DNA from: JANYLB01 sp963837715
GTDB lineage: Bacteria; Actinomycetota; Acidimicrobiia; IMCC26256; JANYLB01
Assembly: GCA_963837715.1 (NCBI GenBank)
Contig: CAWIOF010000002.1
Span: 2,232,001-2,296,000, forward strand
DNA length: 64,000 bases
Direction: 5' to 3'
Position numbers and translations under genes: made by a program. Under the pieces are notes generated by a model. That model was not told where the DNA came from and did no database searches. It saw nothing but the letters and a program-made list of their open reading frames with translations. This document shows, in pieces, positions 17,357-28,896 of this stretch (the stretch's first letter is position 1; every line of letters begins with the position of its first letter).

Positions 17357-18076
17357 TTAGGGGAAGAGCGTCGCGGGCTCGACCGGGGCCACGAGCTCAG
17401 GTCCGTTGTTGGCGGCCTTGTTCACCAACGTGGCGACCGGGTAGGTCTCGAACCACTCCGACGGCGCGGGAACGAGCATCGGTGTGAGCCGATCGAGGTC
17501 GTGCTCGGCCGGATCGAGCCAGGCGGACCAGTCGGCTTCGTCGAGGACGACCGGCATGCGATCGTGGATCGGTGCCAGCACCTCGTTCGCGCTCGTCGTG
17601 ACGATGGCGCACGACACGACCCACGGCGAGTCGGGGTCGCCGGGATCCCGCCACACCTCCCACAGCCCGGCGAACGCGAGCGGTTCACCGTCGCGTCGGT
17701 GGATGAACATGGGTTGCTTGCGCGCTCTCGCGGCGCCCTGCTTGGGCAACGCCTTCCACTCGTAGAAGCCGTCGGCCGGGAGGATGCAGCGTCGCCGGGC
17801 GAACGCCCGACGGTAGGCCGGCTTCTCGGCGAGCGTCTCGGCCCGCGCGTTGATCAGCCGGTCGCCGAGCTTGAGATCGTCGGCCCACGTCGGCACGAGG
17901 CCCCACCGGAGCGATTCGAGCAGCCGTGACCCCGGCTCCCGCTCGAGCACGGCGTAGACGTCGGCCCGGGGCGCGACGTTGTAGTCGGGCTCGTGGGGAT
18001 CGGTGACCACCTCGTCGACGTCGAACCGCTCCGCAAGGAGCCTCGGCGACGACACCTGGACGTACCGACCGCACAC
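17357..18076 (-). CDS. SOS response-associated peptidase (SRAP/YedK/HMCES family)
   Basis: The GTG at 18076 makes Cys the second residue ('VCGRYV'). That is required, because SRAP proteins expose Cys2 after Met removal and link it covalently to abasic sites in single-stranded DNA. Other conserved residues are present: 'NVAPRADVYAV', 'WGLVPTWADD', 'NARAETLAEKPAYR', 'CILPADGFYEW' and 'IHDRMPVVL' with the catalytic His. Length is 239 residues, normal for the family. It lies five bases downstream of the DUF3052 gene. The strict need for Cys2 decides the start. Confidence 0.95.
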   Translation of the reverse strand: MCGRYVQVSSPRLLAERFDVDEVVTDPHEPDYNVAPRADVYAVLEREPGSRLLESLRWGLVPTWADDLKLGDRLINARAETLAEKPAYRRAFARRRCILPADGFYEWKALPKQGAARARKQPMFIHRRDGEPLAFAGLWEVWRDPGDPDSPWVVSCAIVTTSANEVLAPIHDRMPVVLDEADWSAWLDPAEHDLDRLTPMLVPAPSEWFETYPVATLVNKAANNGPELVAPVEPATLFP

Positions 18077-18081
18077 GACAG

Positions 18082-18489
18082 TCAGGGACGATCGGCGAGG
18101 CGGTGGACGAAGCGGAGGCCGGACCAGATCTCGTCGATCGCGCACACCTTGTTGTCGACCAGTCCGGCGGTGAGGCCGATCTCGCGGGCCACGTCGCCGG
18201 TGAGGTCGGTTGCGACGCCCGACGTGCGCTTCGGCCAGCCGACCCACAGGCCGCCGTTGGGGACGAGCGCGCGGGCGAACACCGGGAAGCGCCGTTCGAG
18301 CTCGCGCCGACGCGTGGCGAAGAACACGATCACGTCGAGTCGCCCGCGCGCCTGCTCGGAGAGCTCCACGCCCGGAGGCAGTCCGCCGAGGGTGGACTCG
18401 AACCCCTTCGGTGCACTGATGATCCCGACCCGCATCCCATCGGCGATCCCGAGCTTCTTCGGCAACGGGGTGCCCGAGTACCCGGCCAT
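18082..18489 (-). CDS. DUF3052 family protein
   Basis: The ATG at 18489 opens 135 residues beginning 'MAGYSGTPLPKKLGI', the standard DUF3052 start. Then come 'ISAPKGFESTLGGLPPGVEL', 'VIVFFATRRRELERRFPVFARALVPNGGLWVGWPKR' and 'VCAIDEIWSGLRFV'. The family is found across actinobacteria and has no assigned activity. The frame is open further upstream, but the extra codons look non-coding. It precedes the SRAP gene by five bases. Confidence 0.9.
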   Translation of the reverse strand: MAGYSGTPLPKKLGIADGMRVGIISAPKGFESTLGGLPPGVELSEQARGRLDVIVFFATRRRELERRFPVFARALVPNGGLWVGWPKRTSGVATDLTGDVAREIGLTAGLVDNKVCAIDEIWSGLRFVHRLADRP

Positions 18490-18542
18490 CGGGGTATGTG
18501 ATCGCACTCCGGTCACCGCGTCAAACGGACTGCGGGGCCGAG

Positions 18543-19883
18543 TCACACGGCGTCGCCCGGCCGGTACCGGGCGAACGACGGCACCGCGAGGCCGAGGGCG
18601 ATGACTCCGATCAGGCAGAGCAGTCCCCCGGTGACGACCGACACCGTCGGCGACGCGAGCGCCGCGACCAGACCGGCCTCGAAGTCGCCGACCCGGGGGC
18701 CACCCGTGACCACGACGATGTTCACCGCCGAGATGCGCCCGCGCAGGTCGTCGGGAACGTTGGTCTGGAGGATCGTCCCCCGGAACACCGCAGAGACCAC
18801 GTCGGCCGCGCCGGCGATCGCGAGGCAGACCATGGCAATCGCCAGTCGGTCGCCGGCCAGCCCGAAGCCGACGATCCCCAGTCCCCAGACCGCCACCGCG
18901 ACCAGGACCGCCAGGCCCTGCCGCCGGACCCGCACCACCCAGCCCGTGGTCAACGCCCCGGTGAGCGCGCCGAGCGACACCGCGGAGAAGAGCAAGCCGA
19001 CGATCTCGGGACCGCCGTCGAACTGCGTCGTCGCGAGGACCGGGAACAGCGCGCGTGGCATGCCGAAGGTCATCGCGATGATGTCGACGAGGAAGACGCT
19101 CTGGAGGATCCGCTTGCCGCCGAGGTACCGGAACCCGGCGACGATCGACGCCCACCCCGACGTGCTGTCTGGGTCGTCGACGACCGGGTGCTCACCAGCC
19201 ACCGGTTCGCCTCCCGCAGCGCGGGTCTCCCGGCGGGGCGGGAGCGCCGACATGAGCGCCGCGGTCCCGATTCCCGCGGCGAACGTCACCACGTCGATGC
19301 CGTAGGCCCAGGCGAGGCCGAATCGACCCACGATGATCCCACCGAGCGCGGGACCGACGATGAGACACGTGTGGAACATCGCCTGGTTCAGCGCGAGTGC
19401 CGAGGGGAGTTGTGATTCGGTCACGAGGTTGGGGGTGATCGCGGTGCGTACCGACAACGCGAAGCCCGACAACCCCGCGATCGCCGCGGCCCCCAGGTAG
19501 ACGACCGCGATGTGCGGATGGCCGGCCAGCGTTGCCGCGAGCAGCACCGCCGACGCCGCGACCTGACCGCCCTGCGCGATCAGCAGCAGGCGGCGGCGGT
19601 CGATCCGATCGACCAGCGGACTGCCGAGCACCGTGACCGCCACGAGGGGGACGAGCTGGACGAGGCCGATGACGCCGACTGCGAACGCCGAACCGGTGAG
19701 GCGGTAGACCTGGATGTAGAGCGCGACGAGACCGATGTTCGATCCGGTCTCCGACACCAACTCGCCGAACCAGAGGAGGCGGAAGTTTCGAGACTCCCGC
19801 AGCGGCGTGACGTCGACGGCGATCTGTCGGATCCGGGTCGCGAGGCCGCGTCGTGGCGGCCCCTTCCCCGATAATCCGACCAT
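18543..19883 (-). CDS. MFS transporter, EntS-like exporter
   Basis: The 446-residue protein has about twelve hydrophobic helices and opens with a cytosolic 'TPLRESRNFRLLWFGELVSETGSNIG'. 'GSPLVDRIDRRRLLL' matches the loop 2-3 MFS signature, as in the MFS_3/EntS group. These export small molecules such as siderophores or drugs by proton antiport. The substrate is unknown. A repeat of the 'R-RQGLAVLV' loop marks the second half. It is divergent from the peroxiredoxin gene across a 117-base gap with no further feature seen. Confidence 0.9.
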   Translation of the reverse strand: MVGLSGKGPPRRGLATRIRQIAVDVTPLRESRNFRLLWFGELVSETGSNIGLVALYIQVYRLTGSAFAVGVIGLVQLVPLVAVTVLGSPLVDRIDRRRLLLIAQGGQVAASAVLLAATLAGHPHIAVVYLGAAAIAGLSGFALSVRTAITPNLVTESQLPSALALNQAMFHTCLIVGPALGGIIVGRFGLAWAYGIDVVTFAAGIGTAALMSALPPRRETRAAGGEPVAGEHPVVDDPDSTSGWASIVAGFRYLGGKRILQSVFLVDIIAMTFGMPRALFPVLATTQFDGGPEIVGLLFSAVSLGALTGALTTGWVVRVRRQGLAVLVAVAVWGLGIVGFGLAGDRLAIAMVCLAIAGAADVVSAVFRGTILQTNVPDDLRGRISAVNIVVVTGGPRVGDFEAGLVAALASPTVSVVTGGLLCLIGVIALGLAVPSFARYRPGDAV

Positions 19884-20000
19884 TTTGCTCGACTTTCGGA
19901 ATTGTCCCCGTTACCGTGACGTTGTCGCGGAACGGAGCCTACGGCGGCTCCTCGCAGACCCCAGAACCTGACCGAACGAACGACAACCTGGAGGAACGAC

Positions 20001-20636
20001 ATGGCGATCCGCTTGGGCGACGAGGCCCCGAACTTCACCGCGGAGACCACCGAAGGAACCGTCACGCTGCACGACTACCTCGGAGACGGCTGGGGACTCC
20101 TCTTCTCGCACCCGAAGGACTTCACCCCGGTCTGCACCACCGAGCTCGGCGCGTTCGCGGCCCGCAAGGGTGAGTTCGACCAGCGCAACGTCAAGCTGAT
20201 CGGCGTGAGCGTCGACCCGCTCGACTCGCACCAGAAGTGGGCGGGCGACATCGAGGAGACGCAGGGCACCGCGCTCAACTACCCCCTCATCGCCGACCCG
20301 GAGCGCAAGGTTGCCGACCTCTACGACATGATCCACCCCAACGCGAACGACACGCTCACCGTGCGGTCGGTCTTCGTGATCGGTCCCGACAAGAAGGTGA
20401 AGCTCACACTCACCTACCCCGCGAGCACCGGTCGCAACGTCGACGAGTTGCTCCGGGTCATCGACTCGCTCCAGCTCACCGCGGGCTACAGCGTCGCCAC
20501 TCCGGTCAACTGGACCGACGGCGACGACGTGATCATCGTCCCGGCCGTGTCCGACGACGACGCGAAGGCCAAGTTCCCGAAGGGCTGGAACGCGGTCAAG
20601 CCGTACCTCCGCATCACCCCGCAGCCGAACAAGTAG
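20001..20636 (+). CDS. 1-Cys peroxiredoxin (Prx6-type)
   Basis: The 211-residue protein carries the active site 'HPKDFTPVCTTELG' with peroxidatic Cys45. It contains no other cysteine, which defines the 1-Cys Prx6 group. 'GVSVDPLDSHQKW', 'YPLIADPERKVADLYDM' and the C-terminal 'NWTDGDDVIIVPAVSDDDAKAKFPKGW' match Prx6 length and plan. It reduces peroxides in the cytoplasm using an external thiol donor. The ATG at 20001 follows GGAGGAACGAC, a strong ribosome-binding site. A perfect hairpin terminator follows the stop. Confidence 0.97.
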   Translation: MAIRLGDEAPNFTAETTEGTVTLHDYLGDGWGLLFSHPKDFTPVCTTELGAFAARKGEFDQRNVKLIGVSVDPLDSHQKWAGDIEETQGTALNYPLIADPERKVADLYDMIHPNANDTLTVRSVFVIGPDKKVKLTLTYPASTGRNVDELLRVIDSLQLTAGYSVATPVNWTDGDDVIIVPAVSDDDAKAKFPKGWNAVKPYLRITPQPNK

Positions 20637-20637
20637 A

Positions 20638-20720
20638 AGAGATGCAGCGGAGCCGCCGGACACGTTCCGGCGGCTCCTTCATCGGTGAGCGATCGAGGCG
20701 GCGGAGCGGGAATCGACCAG
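20638..20720 (+). repeat. Dispersed ~89-bp repeat, copy 2
   Basis: It contains 'GCAGCGGAGCCGCCGG', the spacer with the terminator loop, then 'GGTGAGCGATCGAG' and 'GCGGAGCGGGAATCGACC'. Left hexamer GCCGCC and right hexamer GGCGGC are complementary. It lies between the convergent peroxiredoxin and ftsX genes. Confidence 0.6.
20649..20677 (+). terminator. Hairpin terminator after the peroxiredoxin gene
   Basis: GGAGCCGCCGGA (20649-20660) and its perfect complement TCCGGCGGCTCC (20666-20677) form a 12-bp stem with a five-base loop, ending in TTC. The U-run is short, as is usual in high-G+C actinobacteria. The left arm is also the left block of a dispersed repeat copy. Confidence 0.8.
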
Positions 20721-20728
20721 AGGCGGCG

Positions 20729-21616
20729 TCACGTGCGGACGAAGCGACGGAGGCCGACGAGGGAGCCCGTGAGGCCGATCGCGGCACCGAGCAGCAGCAC
20801 GAAGAAGCCGATGCCGGCCGCGTCGCCCGAGGTGACGTACCAGCCGTTGAAGATGCCGGTCGTCGCGTTGTCGAGCACGTTGGCGAGCAGCACCTTCAGC
20901 AGGTAGACGGCACCCACCGCGATCCCGGCGCCGAGCAAACCCTGCACGAGACCTTCGGCCATGAACGGGATCCGCACGAACCAGTTCGACGCGCCAACCA
21001 ACTTCATGATCTCGATCTCACGTCGGCGCGCAAACGTCGCGAGGCGGATCGTGTTCACGATCAGGAAGAGCGACGACGCGAGCAGCACCAACGACAGACC
21101 GATGAACAGGAACCGCACCCAACGGGTGAACGAGAGCAGGCCCTTCACCGCCTTCGACGCGGTGTTGACCTCGTCGACGCCGGGCTGACTCCGGAACCGG
21201 TCGGCGATCGTCTCGGTCAGCTCGGCACGCTGCGGCGCGACCCGGAACGAGGCCGGGAGATCGGCGGCGCTGATGCTCTCGAAGAGATCGGAATCCTCTT
21301 TGAAGAGCTTCTTCGCTTCTTCGAGGGCCTGTTCCTTCGAGATGAACTTGAAGGTCTTCACGTCGCGATCCGCGGTGAGTCGCGACTGGACGCCGTCGAT
21401 CTGCGACTGCGTCGCGTCGACCTTCATGTAGATCTCTTCTTCGACGCCGCCCTTCCACTTCGCGGTTCCGTGGTCGACCACGCGCGACAGCAGCATGATC
21501 CCGCCGAAGAGGAACAGCGAGACGGTCACCGTGAGGATCCCGGCGAGCGTCATGAGCAGGTTGCGGCGCAACGAGATGAGCGTTTCGCGCGCGAAGTAGT
21601 TGAACTTGGCCATCAT
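20729..21616 (-). CDS. ftsX: Cell division protein FtsX
   Basis: FtsX is the membrane partner of FtsE and activates peptidoglycan hydrolases at the septum. The 295-residue protein has an N-terminal cytosolic 'NYFARETLISLRRNLLMTLAGILTVTVSLFLFG' leading into the first helix, an extracellular domain of about 110 residues, and three C-terminal helices ending in 'GSLVGLRRFVRT'. Length and topology are normal. It starts eight bases after ftsE ends, the usual ftsE-ftsX operon. Confidence 0.95.
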   Translation of the reverse strand: MMAKFNYFARETLISLRRNLLMTLAGILTVTVSLFLFGGIMLLSRVVDHGTAKWKGGVEEEIYMKVDATQSQIDGVQSRLTADRDVKTFKFISKEQALEEAKKLFKEDSDLFESISAADLPASFRVAPQRAELTETIADRFRSQPGVDEVNTASKAVKGLLSFTRWVRFLFIGLSLVLLASSLFLIVNTIRLATFARRREIEIMKLVGASNWFVRIPFMAEGLVQGLLGAGIAVGAVYLLKVLLANVLDNATTGIFNGWYVTSGDAAGIGFFVLLLGAAIGLTGSLVGLRRFVRT

Positions 21617-21623
21617 CGCGCCG

Positions 21624-22310
21624 TCAGCTCCCGACGCCGTAGACGCCGCGAGCCTGGTCGCGGACGAGCGAGCCGTGGTCGAGCTCGATGACGCGGCGAC
21701 GCATCGAGTCGACGATGCGCGAGTCGTGGGTGGCCATGCACACGGTCGTCCCGGTGCGGTTGATCCGGTCGAGGAGGCGCATGATGCCGACGGTGGTGGC
21801 CGGGTCGAGGTTCCCGGTCGGTTCGTCGGCGAGCAGGATCAGCGGGCGGTTCACGAACGCACGGGCGACCGAGACCCGCTGCTGCTCACCACCGGAGAGC
21901 TCGTGCGGGAAGTTGTCGGCCTTCTTCGACAACCCGACGAGGTCGAGGATCTGCGGGACCTGGGCGCGGGTGACGTGTCGCGGTCGGCCGATCACCTCGG
22001 AGGCGAACGCCACGTTCTCGTACACGGTCTTGTTGGGCAGGAGCTTGAAGTCCTGGAACACCGTGCCGATGTTGCGTCGGAGCTGCGGGATCTTCCAGGT
22101 CGCGAGGCGCGAGATGTCGCGACCCGCGACGATGATCCGGCCCGACGTGACGCCCTCCTCGCGCAACAGCAGACGAAGGAACGTCGATTTCCCCGAGCCC
22201 GATGGGCCGACGAGGAAGACGAACTCGCCTTTCTGTACGTCGAGTGAGACGTCGCGGAGCGCGGAGACGCCACCCTTGTAGATCTTGGAGACCTGCTCGA
22301 AGCGGATCAT
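21624..22310 (-). CDS. ftsE: Cell division ATP-binding protein FtsE
   Basis: FtsE is the ABC-type ATPase of the FtsEX complex. The 228-residue protein has Walker A 'GPSGSGKST', the Q-loop 'VFQDFKLLP', the ABC signature 'LSGGEQQRVSVARA', Walker B 'LILLADEPTG' and the switch His in 'MATHDSRI'. The ATG at 22310 ('MIRFEQV') gives the normal FtsE N-terminus; an ATG at 22331 would add seven unusual residues. It lies downstream of prfB in the conserved order prfB-ftsE-ftsX. smpB is not found after ftsX. Confidence 0.96.
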   Translation of the reverse strand: MIRFEQVSKIYKGGVSALRDVSLDVQKGEFVFLVGPSGSGKSTFLRLLLREEGVTSGRIIVAGRDISRLATWKIPQLRRNIGTVFQDFKLLPNKTVYENVAFASEVIGRPRHVTRAQVPQILDLVGLSKKADNFPHELSGGEQQRVSVARAFVNRPLILLADEPTGNLDPATTVGIMRLLDRINRTGTTVCMATHDSRIVDSMRRRVIELDHGSLVRDQARGVYGVGS

Positions 22311-22374
22311 GCGGTCCGGAGAGGGTAACAAACACGGAGCGTGATCTCAGGTCATGCGGGCTGTGACCTGGGGC

Positions 22375-23508
22375 TTATCCCTCGCCCCGCTGGCGTCGCC
22401 ACTGGAGGAACGCCTCCATGAAGTCGTCGAGATCGCCGTCGAGCACGGCGTTGACGTTGCCGGTCTCGTAGATCGGTTCCTCCCGACCGTCGACCACCCG
22501 GGTCCGTTCGTCCTTCGCCATCTGGTACGGGGCGAGCACGTAGGAACGGATCTGACTTCCCCAGGCGACCTCGCGCTTCTCCCCCGCGAGACGCTCGAGC
22601 TCCAACTTCTGCTCCTCGCGCTGACGTTGGACGAGGCGTGCTGCCAGGATCTGCATCGCGCGCGCCTTGTTCTGGGTCTGCGACCGTTCGTTCTGGCACG
22701 AGACCACGATGCCGGTCGGGAGGTGGGTGAGGCGTACCGCGGAGTCGGTGACGTTCACGTGCTGACCGCCGGCACCCGACGACCGGTAGGTGTCGACGCG
22801 CAGTTCGCTCGGATCGATCTCGGGCACCTCTGCGGCCTCGAGCGACGGAACCGCCTCGAGACTCGCGAACGCGGTCTGGCGCCGGTGTTGCGAATCGAAG
22901 GGCGACAACCGCACCAGGCGGTGCACCCCCTTCTCGCCGGTGACGAGCCCGTACGCGTAGCGCCCCTTGATCGTGAAGGTGGCCGAGCTGATCCCAGCTT
23001 CCTGGCCGGTCTGGACCTCGTCGAGCTCGACGTCGAAGCCGCGCTTCTCCGCCCACCGCGTGTACATGCGGAGCAACATCTCGGCCCAGTCCTGCGCGTC
23101 GGTACCGCCGGCGCCGGAGTTGATCGAACAGATCGCGTCGCGCTCGTCGTGCTCGCCGGTGAACAGCGCGCGCAGCTCGAGGCGGTCGAGCTCGCGCGTG
23201 AGGTTCGTGATGCCCGTCTCGATCTCCGGCGCGACCGAATCGTCGCCTTCTTCACGACCGAGCTCGAAGAGCGTCTCCTGATCCGACAGGCGCGCGCCGA
23301 GTCCGTCGACGAGCTCGATGTCTTCTCGGACCCGGGCAGCTTCTGTGGTCACGGCCCGGGCCTGGTCGGGGTCGTCCCACAGGTCGGGGCTGCTCGCCTC
23401 GGCATCGAGCTCGTCGAGCCGCGTGCGGGCTTCGTCGATCCGGAGGTAGCCGTGAGCATCGGCGATGCGTCGGCGGAGATCGGCAAGGTCGTCACTGAAA
23501 TCACGCAC
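22375..23508 (-). CDS. prfB: Peptide chain release factor 2
   Basis: RF2 terminates translation at UGA and UAA. The 377-residue protein has the anticodon-like 'SPF' in 'VRLSPFDSQHRRQT' and the catalytic GGQ loop in 'SSGAGGQHVN'. 'NERSQTQNKARAMQIL' follows as usual. Unlike enterobacterial prfB, the reading frame is continuous, with no programmed +1 shift near the start. It is the first gene of the prfB-ftsE-ftsX group. Confidence 0.96.
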   Translation of the reverse strand: MRDFSDDLADLRRRIADAHGYLRIDEARTRLDELDAEASSPDLWDDPDQARAVTTEAARVREDIELVDGLGARLSDQETLFELGREEGDDSVAPEIETGITNLTRELDRLELRALFTGEHDERDAICSINSGAGGTDAQDWAEMLLRMYTRWAEKRGFDVELDEVQTGQEAGISSATFTIKGRYAYGLVTGEKGVHRLVRLSPFDSQHRRQTAFASLEAVPSLEAAEVPEIDPSELRVDTYRSSGAGGQHVNVTDSAVRLTHLPTGIVVSCQNERSQTQNKARAMQILAARLVQRQREEQKLELERLAGEKREVAWGSQIRSYVLAPYQMAKDERTRVVDGREEPIYETGNVNAVLDGDLDDFMEAFLQWRRQRGEG

Positions 23509-23523
23509 GACTGGTGAACTTAC

Positions 23524-23610
23524 TTGACGGTCGAATCCGCTCCGCCGCCTCGATCGCCCACCTGCGCGACGACCGTGGTGAGCGTCCGCCGGGTCCGCTC
23601 CTTCTCCTGG
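23524..23610 (-). repeat. Dispersed ~89-bp repeat, copy 3
   Basis: On the minus strand it reads 'CAGGAGAAGGAGCGG', a variable middle, then 'GGTGGGCGATCGAG' and 'GGAGCGGATTCGACC'. In this copy the left and right hexamers (CCCGGC and GGCGGC) are not complementary. It occupies the divergent spacer between prfB and the MOSC gene. Confidence 0.6.
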
Positions 23611-23639
23611 CCGAGTAGTGGCGCCGGTACGCTGCCCCC

Positions 23640-24502
23640 ATGGCTCATGTCGTGACCGAGGTGTGGCGCTATCCGGCGAAGAGCATGCAGGGAGAGTCGC
23701 TCCCGGCGGCGACGTTCGGCACGAACGGGATCGCGGGCGACCGGGGCTGGGCCGTGCGCGACGAGGAGCGGGGCGGCATCCGGGGCGCGAAGAAGATCGG
23801 TGGCCTCATGCAGCTCGCGGCCCGGTACCGCCACGAGCCCGAGGTCGGAGCGACCGCCGCCCGCGATCGACATCACCCTCCCCGACGGCGCCTCCGTCGC
23901 CTCCGACGGTCCCGACGTCGACGTGCGGCTGTCGGCCGCGCTCGATCATCGCGGTGACGCTCTGGCCCCTGCTCCCGGCCGACTCGCTCGACCACTACCG
24001 CCGTGGCGCCGCCGACTCCGACGACCTCGACACCGAGCTCCGGGCCATCTTCGGTCGCGAGCCCGACGAACCCCTCCCCGACCTCAGCGTGTTCCCGCCC
24101 GAGATCATGGAGTACGAGTCGCCACTCGGCACCTACTTCGACGCGTTCCCGATCCTCATCGTCACGCGGCAGTCACTCGACAACCTCGCCGCGATCGCGC
24201 CGGGTTCGCAGATCGACGTGCGGCGGTTCCGGCCGAACCTCGTCGTCGACGCGCCCGACTCCGATGATCGCTGGCCGGAGCTGGCGTGGGTCGGTCGGTC
24301 GATCCGGATCGGTTCCGTCACCCTCGACGTCGTGACCGGCTGTCCACGGTGCGTGATGGTCACGCGTCCGTTCGCCGACCTTCCCGAGGATCGCGGCGTG
24401 CTCCGGGCCGTCGTGCGCGGTGCGAACCAGATCATCGGCGCCTACGCGACCGTTCGTGCACCGGGCTCGATCGCCGTGGGCGACACGATCACGCTCGAGT
24501 AG
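23640..24502 (+). CDS. MOSC domain protein, two single-base frame breaks
   Basis: Three reading frames join to one protein of about 286 residues. The first, from ATG 23640, gives 'VWRYPAKSMQGESL' and 'GIAGDRGWAV'. One base on, near 23860, it continues as 'PAIDITLPDGASVASDGPDV'. Another base on, near 23952, it continues as 'VTLWPLLPADSLDHYRRG' to the end. The C-terminal part has 'FRPNLVVD', 'RIGSVTLDVVTGCPRCVMVTRPF' with the MOSC Cys, and 'GANQIIGAYATV'. MOSC domains bind molybdenum cofactor or act as sulfur carriers, and some reduce N-hydroxylated compounds. Both breaks need one base removed and fall in G/C runs, so errors are likelier than decay. Confidence 0.8.
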
Positions 24503-24522
24503 GCCACCCGGGAGGTGGGCCG

Positions 24523-27246
<2,724 letters not shown>

Positions 27247-27273
27247 CGACAGCGAGTCTACCGGCCGGTCCGG

Positions 27274-27930
27274 CTATTCCAGGTCGAGCAGCTTCTCCCG
27301 CATCGCGAACACCACAGCCTCCATCCGGGAATGGAGGTGGAGCTTGTCGAGGATGTTGCGAACGTGGTTCTTCACCGTGTTCTCGGCGATGTAGAGCTCG
27401 CCGGCGATCTCGCGGTTGGTGAGGCCGTCGGCCACCAGCCGGAGCACCTCGAGCTCGCGCTCGGTGAGCGAGGCGGAATCGGTGCGCTGGCGGATCTCCG
27501 CTCGTGCAGCCAACCGGTTGTACTCGCCGAGGAGCTTGGAGGCCATCGACGGGGAGATCAGGCTGTGACCCCGGGCGACGACCCGCACCGCGTCGGCGAC
27601 CTCGTCGATCGATACCTCTTTCAGCAGGTAGCCGTTGGCTCCGGCTCGGAGCGCCCCGAACAGATCATCCTCGTCGTCGGACACCGTCAGCATGACGATC
27701 CGCGTCTCCGGTCGGGCCTCCCTGATGCGGCGCGCGGCCTCGATCCCCGACGCTCCCGGCATCCGAACGTCCATGAGGACGACGTCGGGCGTGAGCGCGG
27801 CGCAGACCTCGAGCGCCTCGAGGCCGTCGCCGGCCTCACCGACCACCTCGAGATCGGGCTCGCCCGACAGGACGTTCTCGAGCCCACGTCGGAACAACGC
27901 GTGGTCGTCGACCACCACGACACGGATCAC
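27274..27930 (-). CDS. NarL/LuxR family response regulator
   Basis: The 218-residue protein has a receiver domain with acidic residues at 'VVDDH' and the phosphoacceptor Asp54 in 'LMDVRMPGASG'. A C-terminal LuxR helix-turn-helix follows: 'LTERELEVLRLVADGLTNREIAGELYIAENTVKNHV' (about 145-180). No histidine kinase gene is adjacent, so its input is unknown. It sits between hpf and secA on the same strand, with 21 and 27 bases on either side, so it is likely part of that transcript. Confidence 0.95.
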   Translation of the reverse strand: MIRVVVVDDHALFRRGLENVLSGEPDLEVVGEAGDGLEALEVCAALTPDVVLMDVRMPGASGIEAARRIREARPETRIVMLTVSDDEDDLFGALRAGANGYLLKEVSIDEVADAVRVVARGHSLISPSMASKLLGEYNRLAARAEIRQRTDSASLTERELEVLRLVADGLTNREIAGELYIAENTVKNHVRNILDKLHLHSRMEAVVFAMREKLLDLE

Positions 27931-27951
27931 GTCGACCGCGTCCGCCTTCGA

Positions 27952-28551
27952 TCATCCGCCTTCGATGAGGCCGAGATGGCCGTCGCGGCGACGGTAGATG
28001 ACCGACGGCTTGCCGCTCTCGGCGTTGGCGAACAGGTAGAAGCTGTGACCCAGGAGCTCGAGTTGGAGCGCCGCTTCCTCCGGGGGCATCGGCTTCATCT
28101 CGAACTGCTTGGTCCGCAGGAGCAGGGCTTCACCCTCGGACCAGTCGCCGTCGCCGGCGTGCCCGTCGCCGGGTGCACCGGCGTCGTCGGCACCGTCGAG
28201 CACGAGCGGGGCCGGCTCGCGGAGCTTCCGACGCCGAGGGTGGTTCCGGGCGACGCGCTTGTCCTTCAGGCGCGTCAACTGGTGCTCGAGCTTGTCGATG
28301 GTGAGATCGAGGGCCGCGAGCTTCTCGATCGCGGCGGCGTGGGCCTTCACGAAGTGTCGTGGGAGGTGGAGCGTGACCTCACACAGCTCGTTGTCGGACA
28401 CTCTCGGGTTCTTGATCTCCGAGAAGTCGACCTCGACGCGGGTCAGGTCGTGCGCGAACCGTTCGAGCTTGGAGATCTTCTCCTCCGCCGTGGCCCGCAG
28501 CCGCTTGCCGATCTCAACGTTCTTCCCTCGAACGACGATGTCCATCCGCAC
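27952..28551 (-). CDS. hpf: Ribosome hibernation-promoting factor, long form
   Basis: The 199-residue length and two domains identify the long HPF that dimerises 70S ribosomes into 100S in stationary phase. The N-terminal domain has 'MDIVVRGKNVEIGKRLRATAEEKISKLERF'. The C-terminal dimerisation domain has 'MPPEEAALQLELLGHSFYLFANAESG' and 'SVIYRRRDGHLGLIE'. A charged linker of about 60 residues with Gly/Asp stretches joins them. It follows the FlgM-like gene and precedes the response regulator. Confidence 0.96.
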   Translation of the reverse strand: MRMDIVVRGKNVEIGKRLRATAEEKISKLERFAHDLTRVEVDFSEIKNPRVSDNELCEVTLHLPRHFVKAHAAAIEKLAALDLTIDKLEHQLTRLKDKRVARNHPRRRKLREPAPLVLDGADDAGAPGDGHAGDGDWSEGEALLLRTKQFEMKPMPPEEAALQLELLGHSFYLFANAESGKPSVIYRRRDGHLGLIEGG

Positions 28552-28576
28552 CTCCGCGGTCTGGGATGCACCCTGT

Positions 28577-28807
28577 CTACCGCGGCCACGACGGTCCGAA
28601 GAACGCGAGGAGCCGTTCGGCGACCGCGTCGGCCGGCGGGCGGTAGTGGCCCGCGGCGACGGCGTCGCGCACGCGTGCGACGCGCGCCGGACGGGCGGGA
28701 TCGTCGATGGGAACCATCGTCACCCCGCTGCTCTCGAGCACCGTGGCGGCCTCGATCGACCTGGTCCATCGGCTCGCGAACGAACTCTCGCCGACATCGG
28801 ATTGCAC
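28577..28807 (-). CDS. FlgM-like small protein (putative anti-sigma factor)
   Basis: The GTG at 28807 has AGGAGGG seven bases upstream, a strong ribosome-binding site, and opens 76 residues. The C-terminal half 'ARVARVRDAVAAGHYRPPADAVAERLLAF' matches the FlgM pattern 'I..I..AI..G.Y......IA..LL', which wraps around sigma-28 in flagellated bacteria. No flagellar gene is in the window. It may inhibit an alternative sigma factor, or it may be only a look-alike helix pair. It lies between comF and hpf on the same strand. Confidence 0.6.
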   Translation of the reverse strand: MQSDVGESSFASRWTRSIEAATVLESSGVTMVPIDDPARPARVARVRDAVAAGHYRPPADAVAERLLAFFGPSWPR

Positions 28808-28896
28808 CGGGTGTCCCTCCTGGACGACCTCACCCTTCCATGTTCGGAGCGCTCATTGACCGGGTTGATGGCCAATCTCACTCTGCGTGACAACAC

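Noticed and set aside
22375..23508. Programmed frameshift in prfB
   Set aside because: The reading frame is continuous from start to stop; no early in-frame UGA is present.
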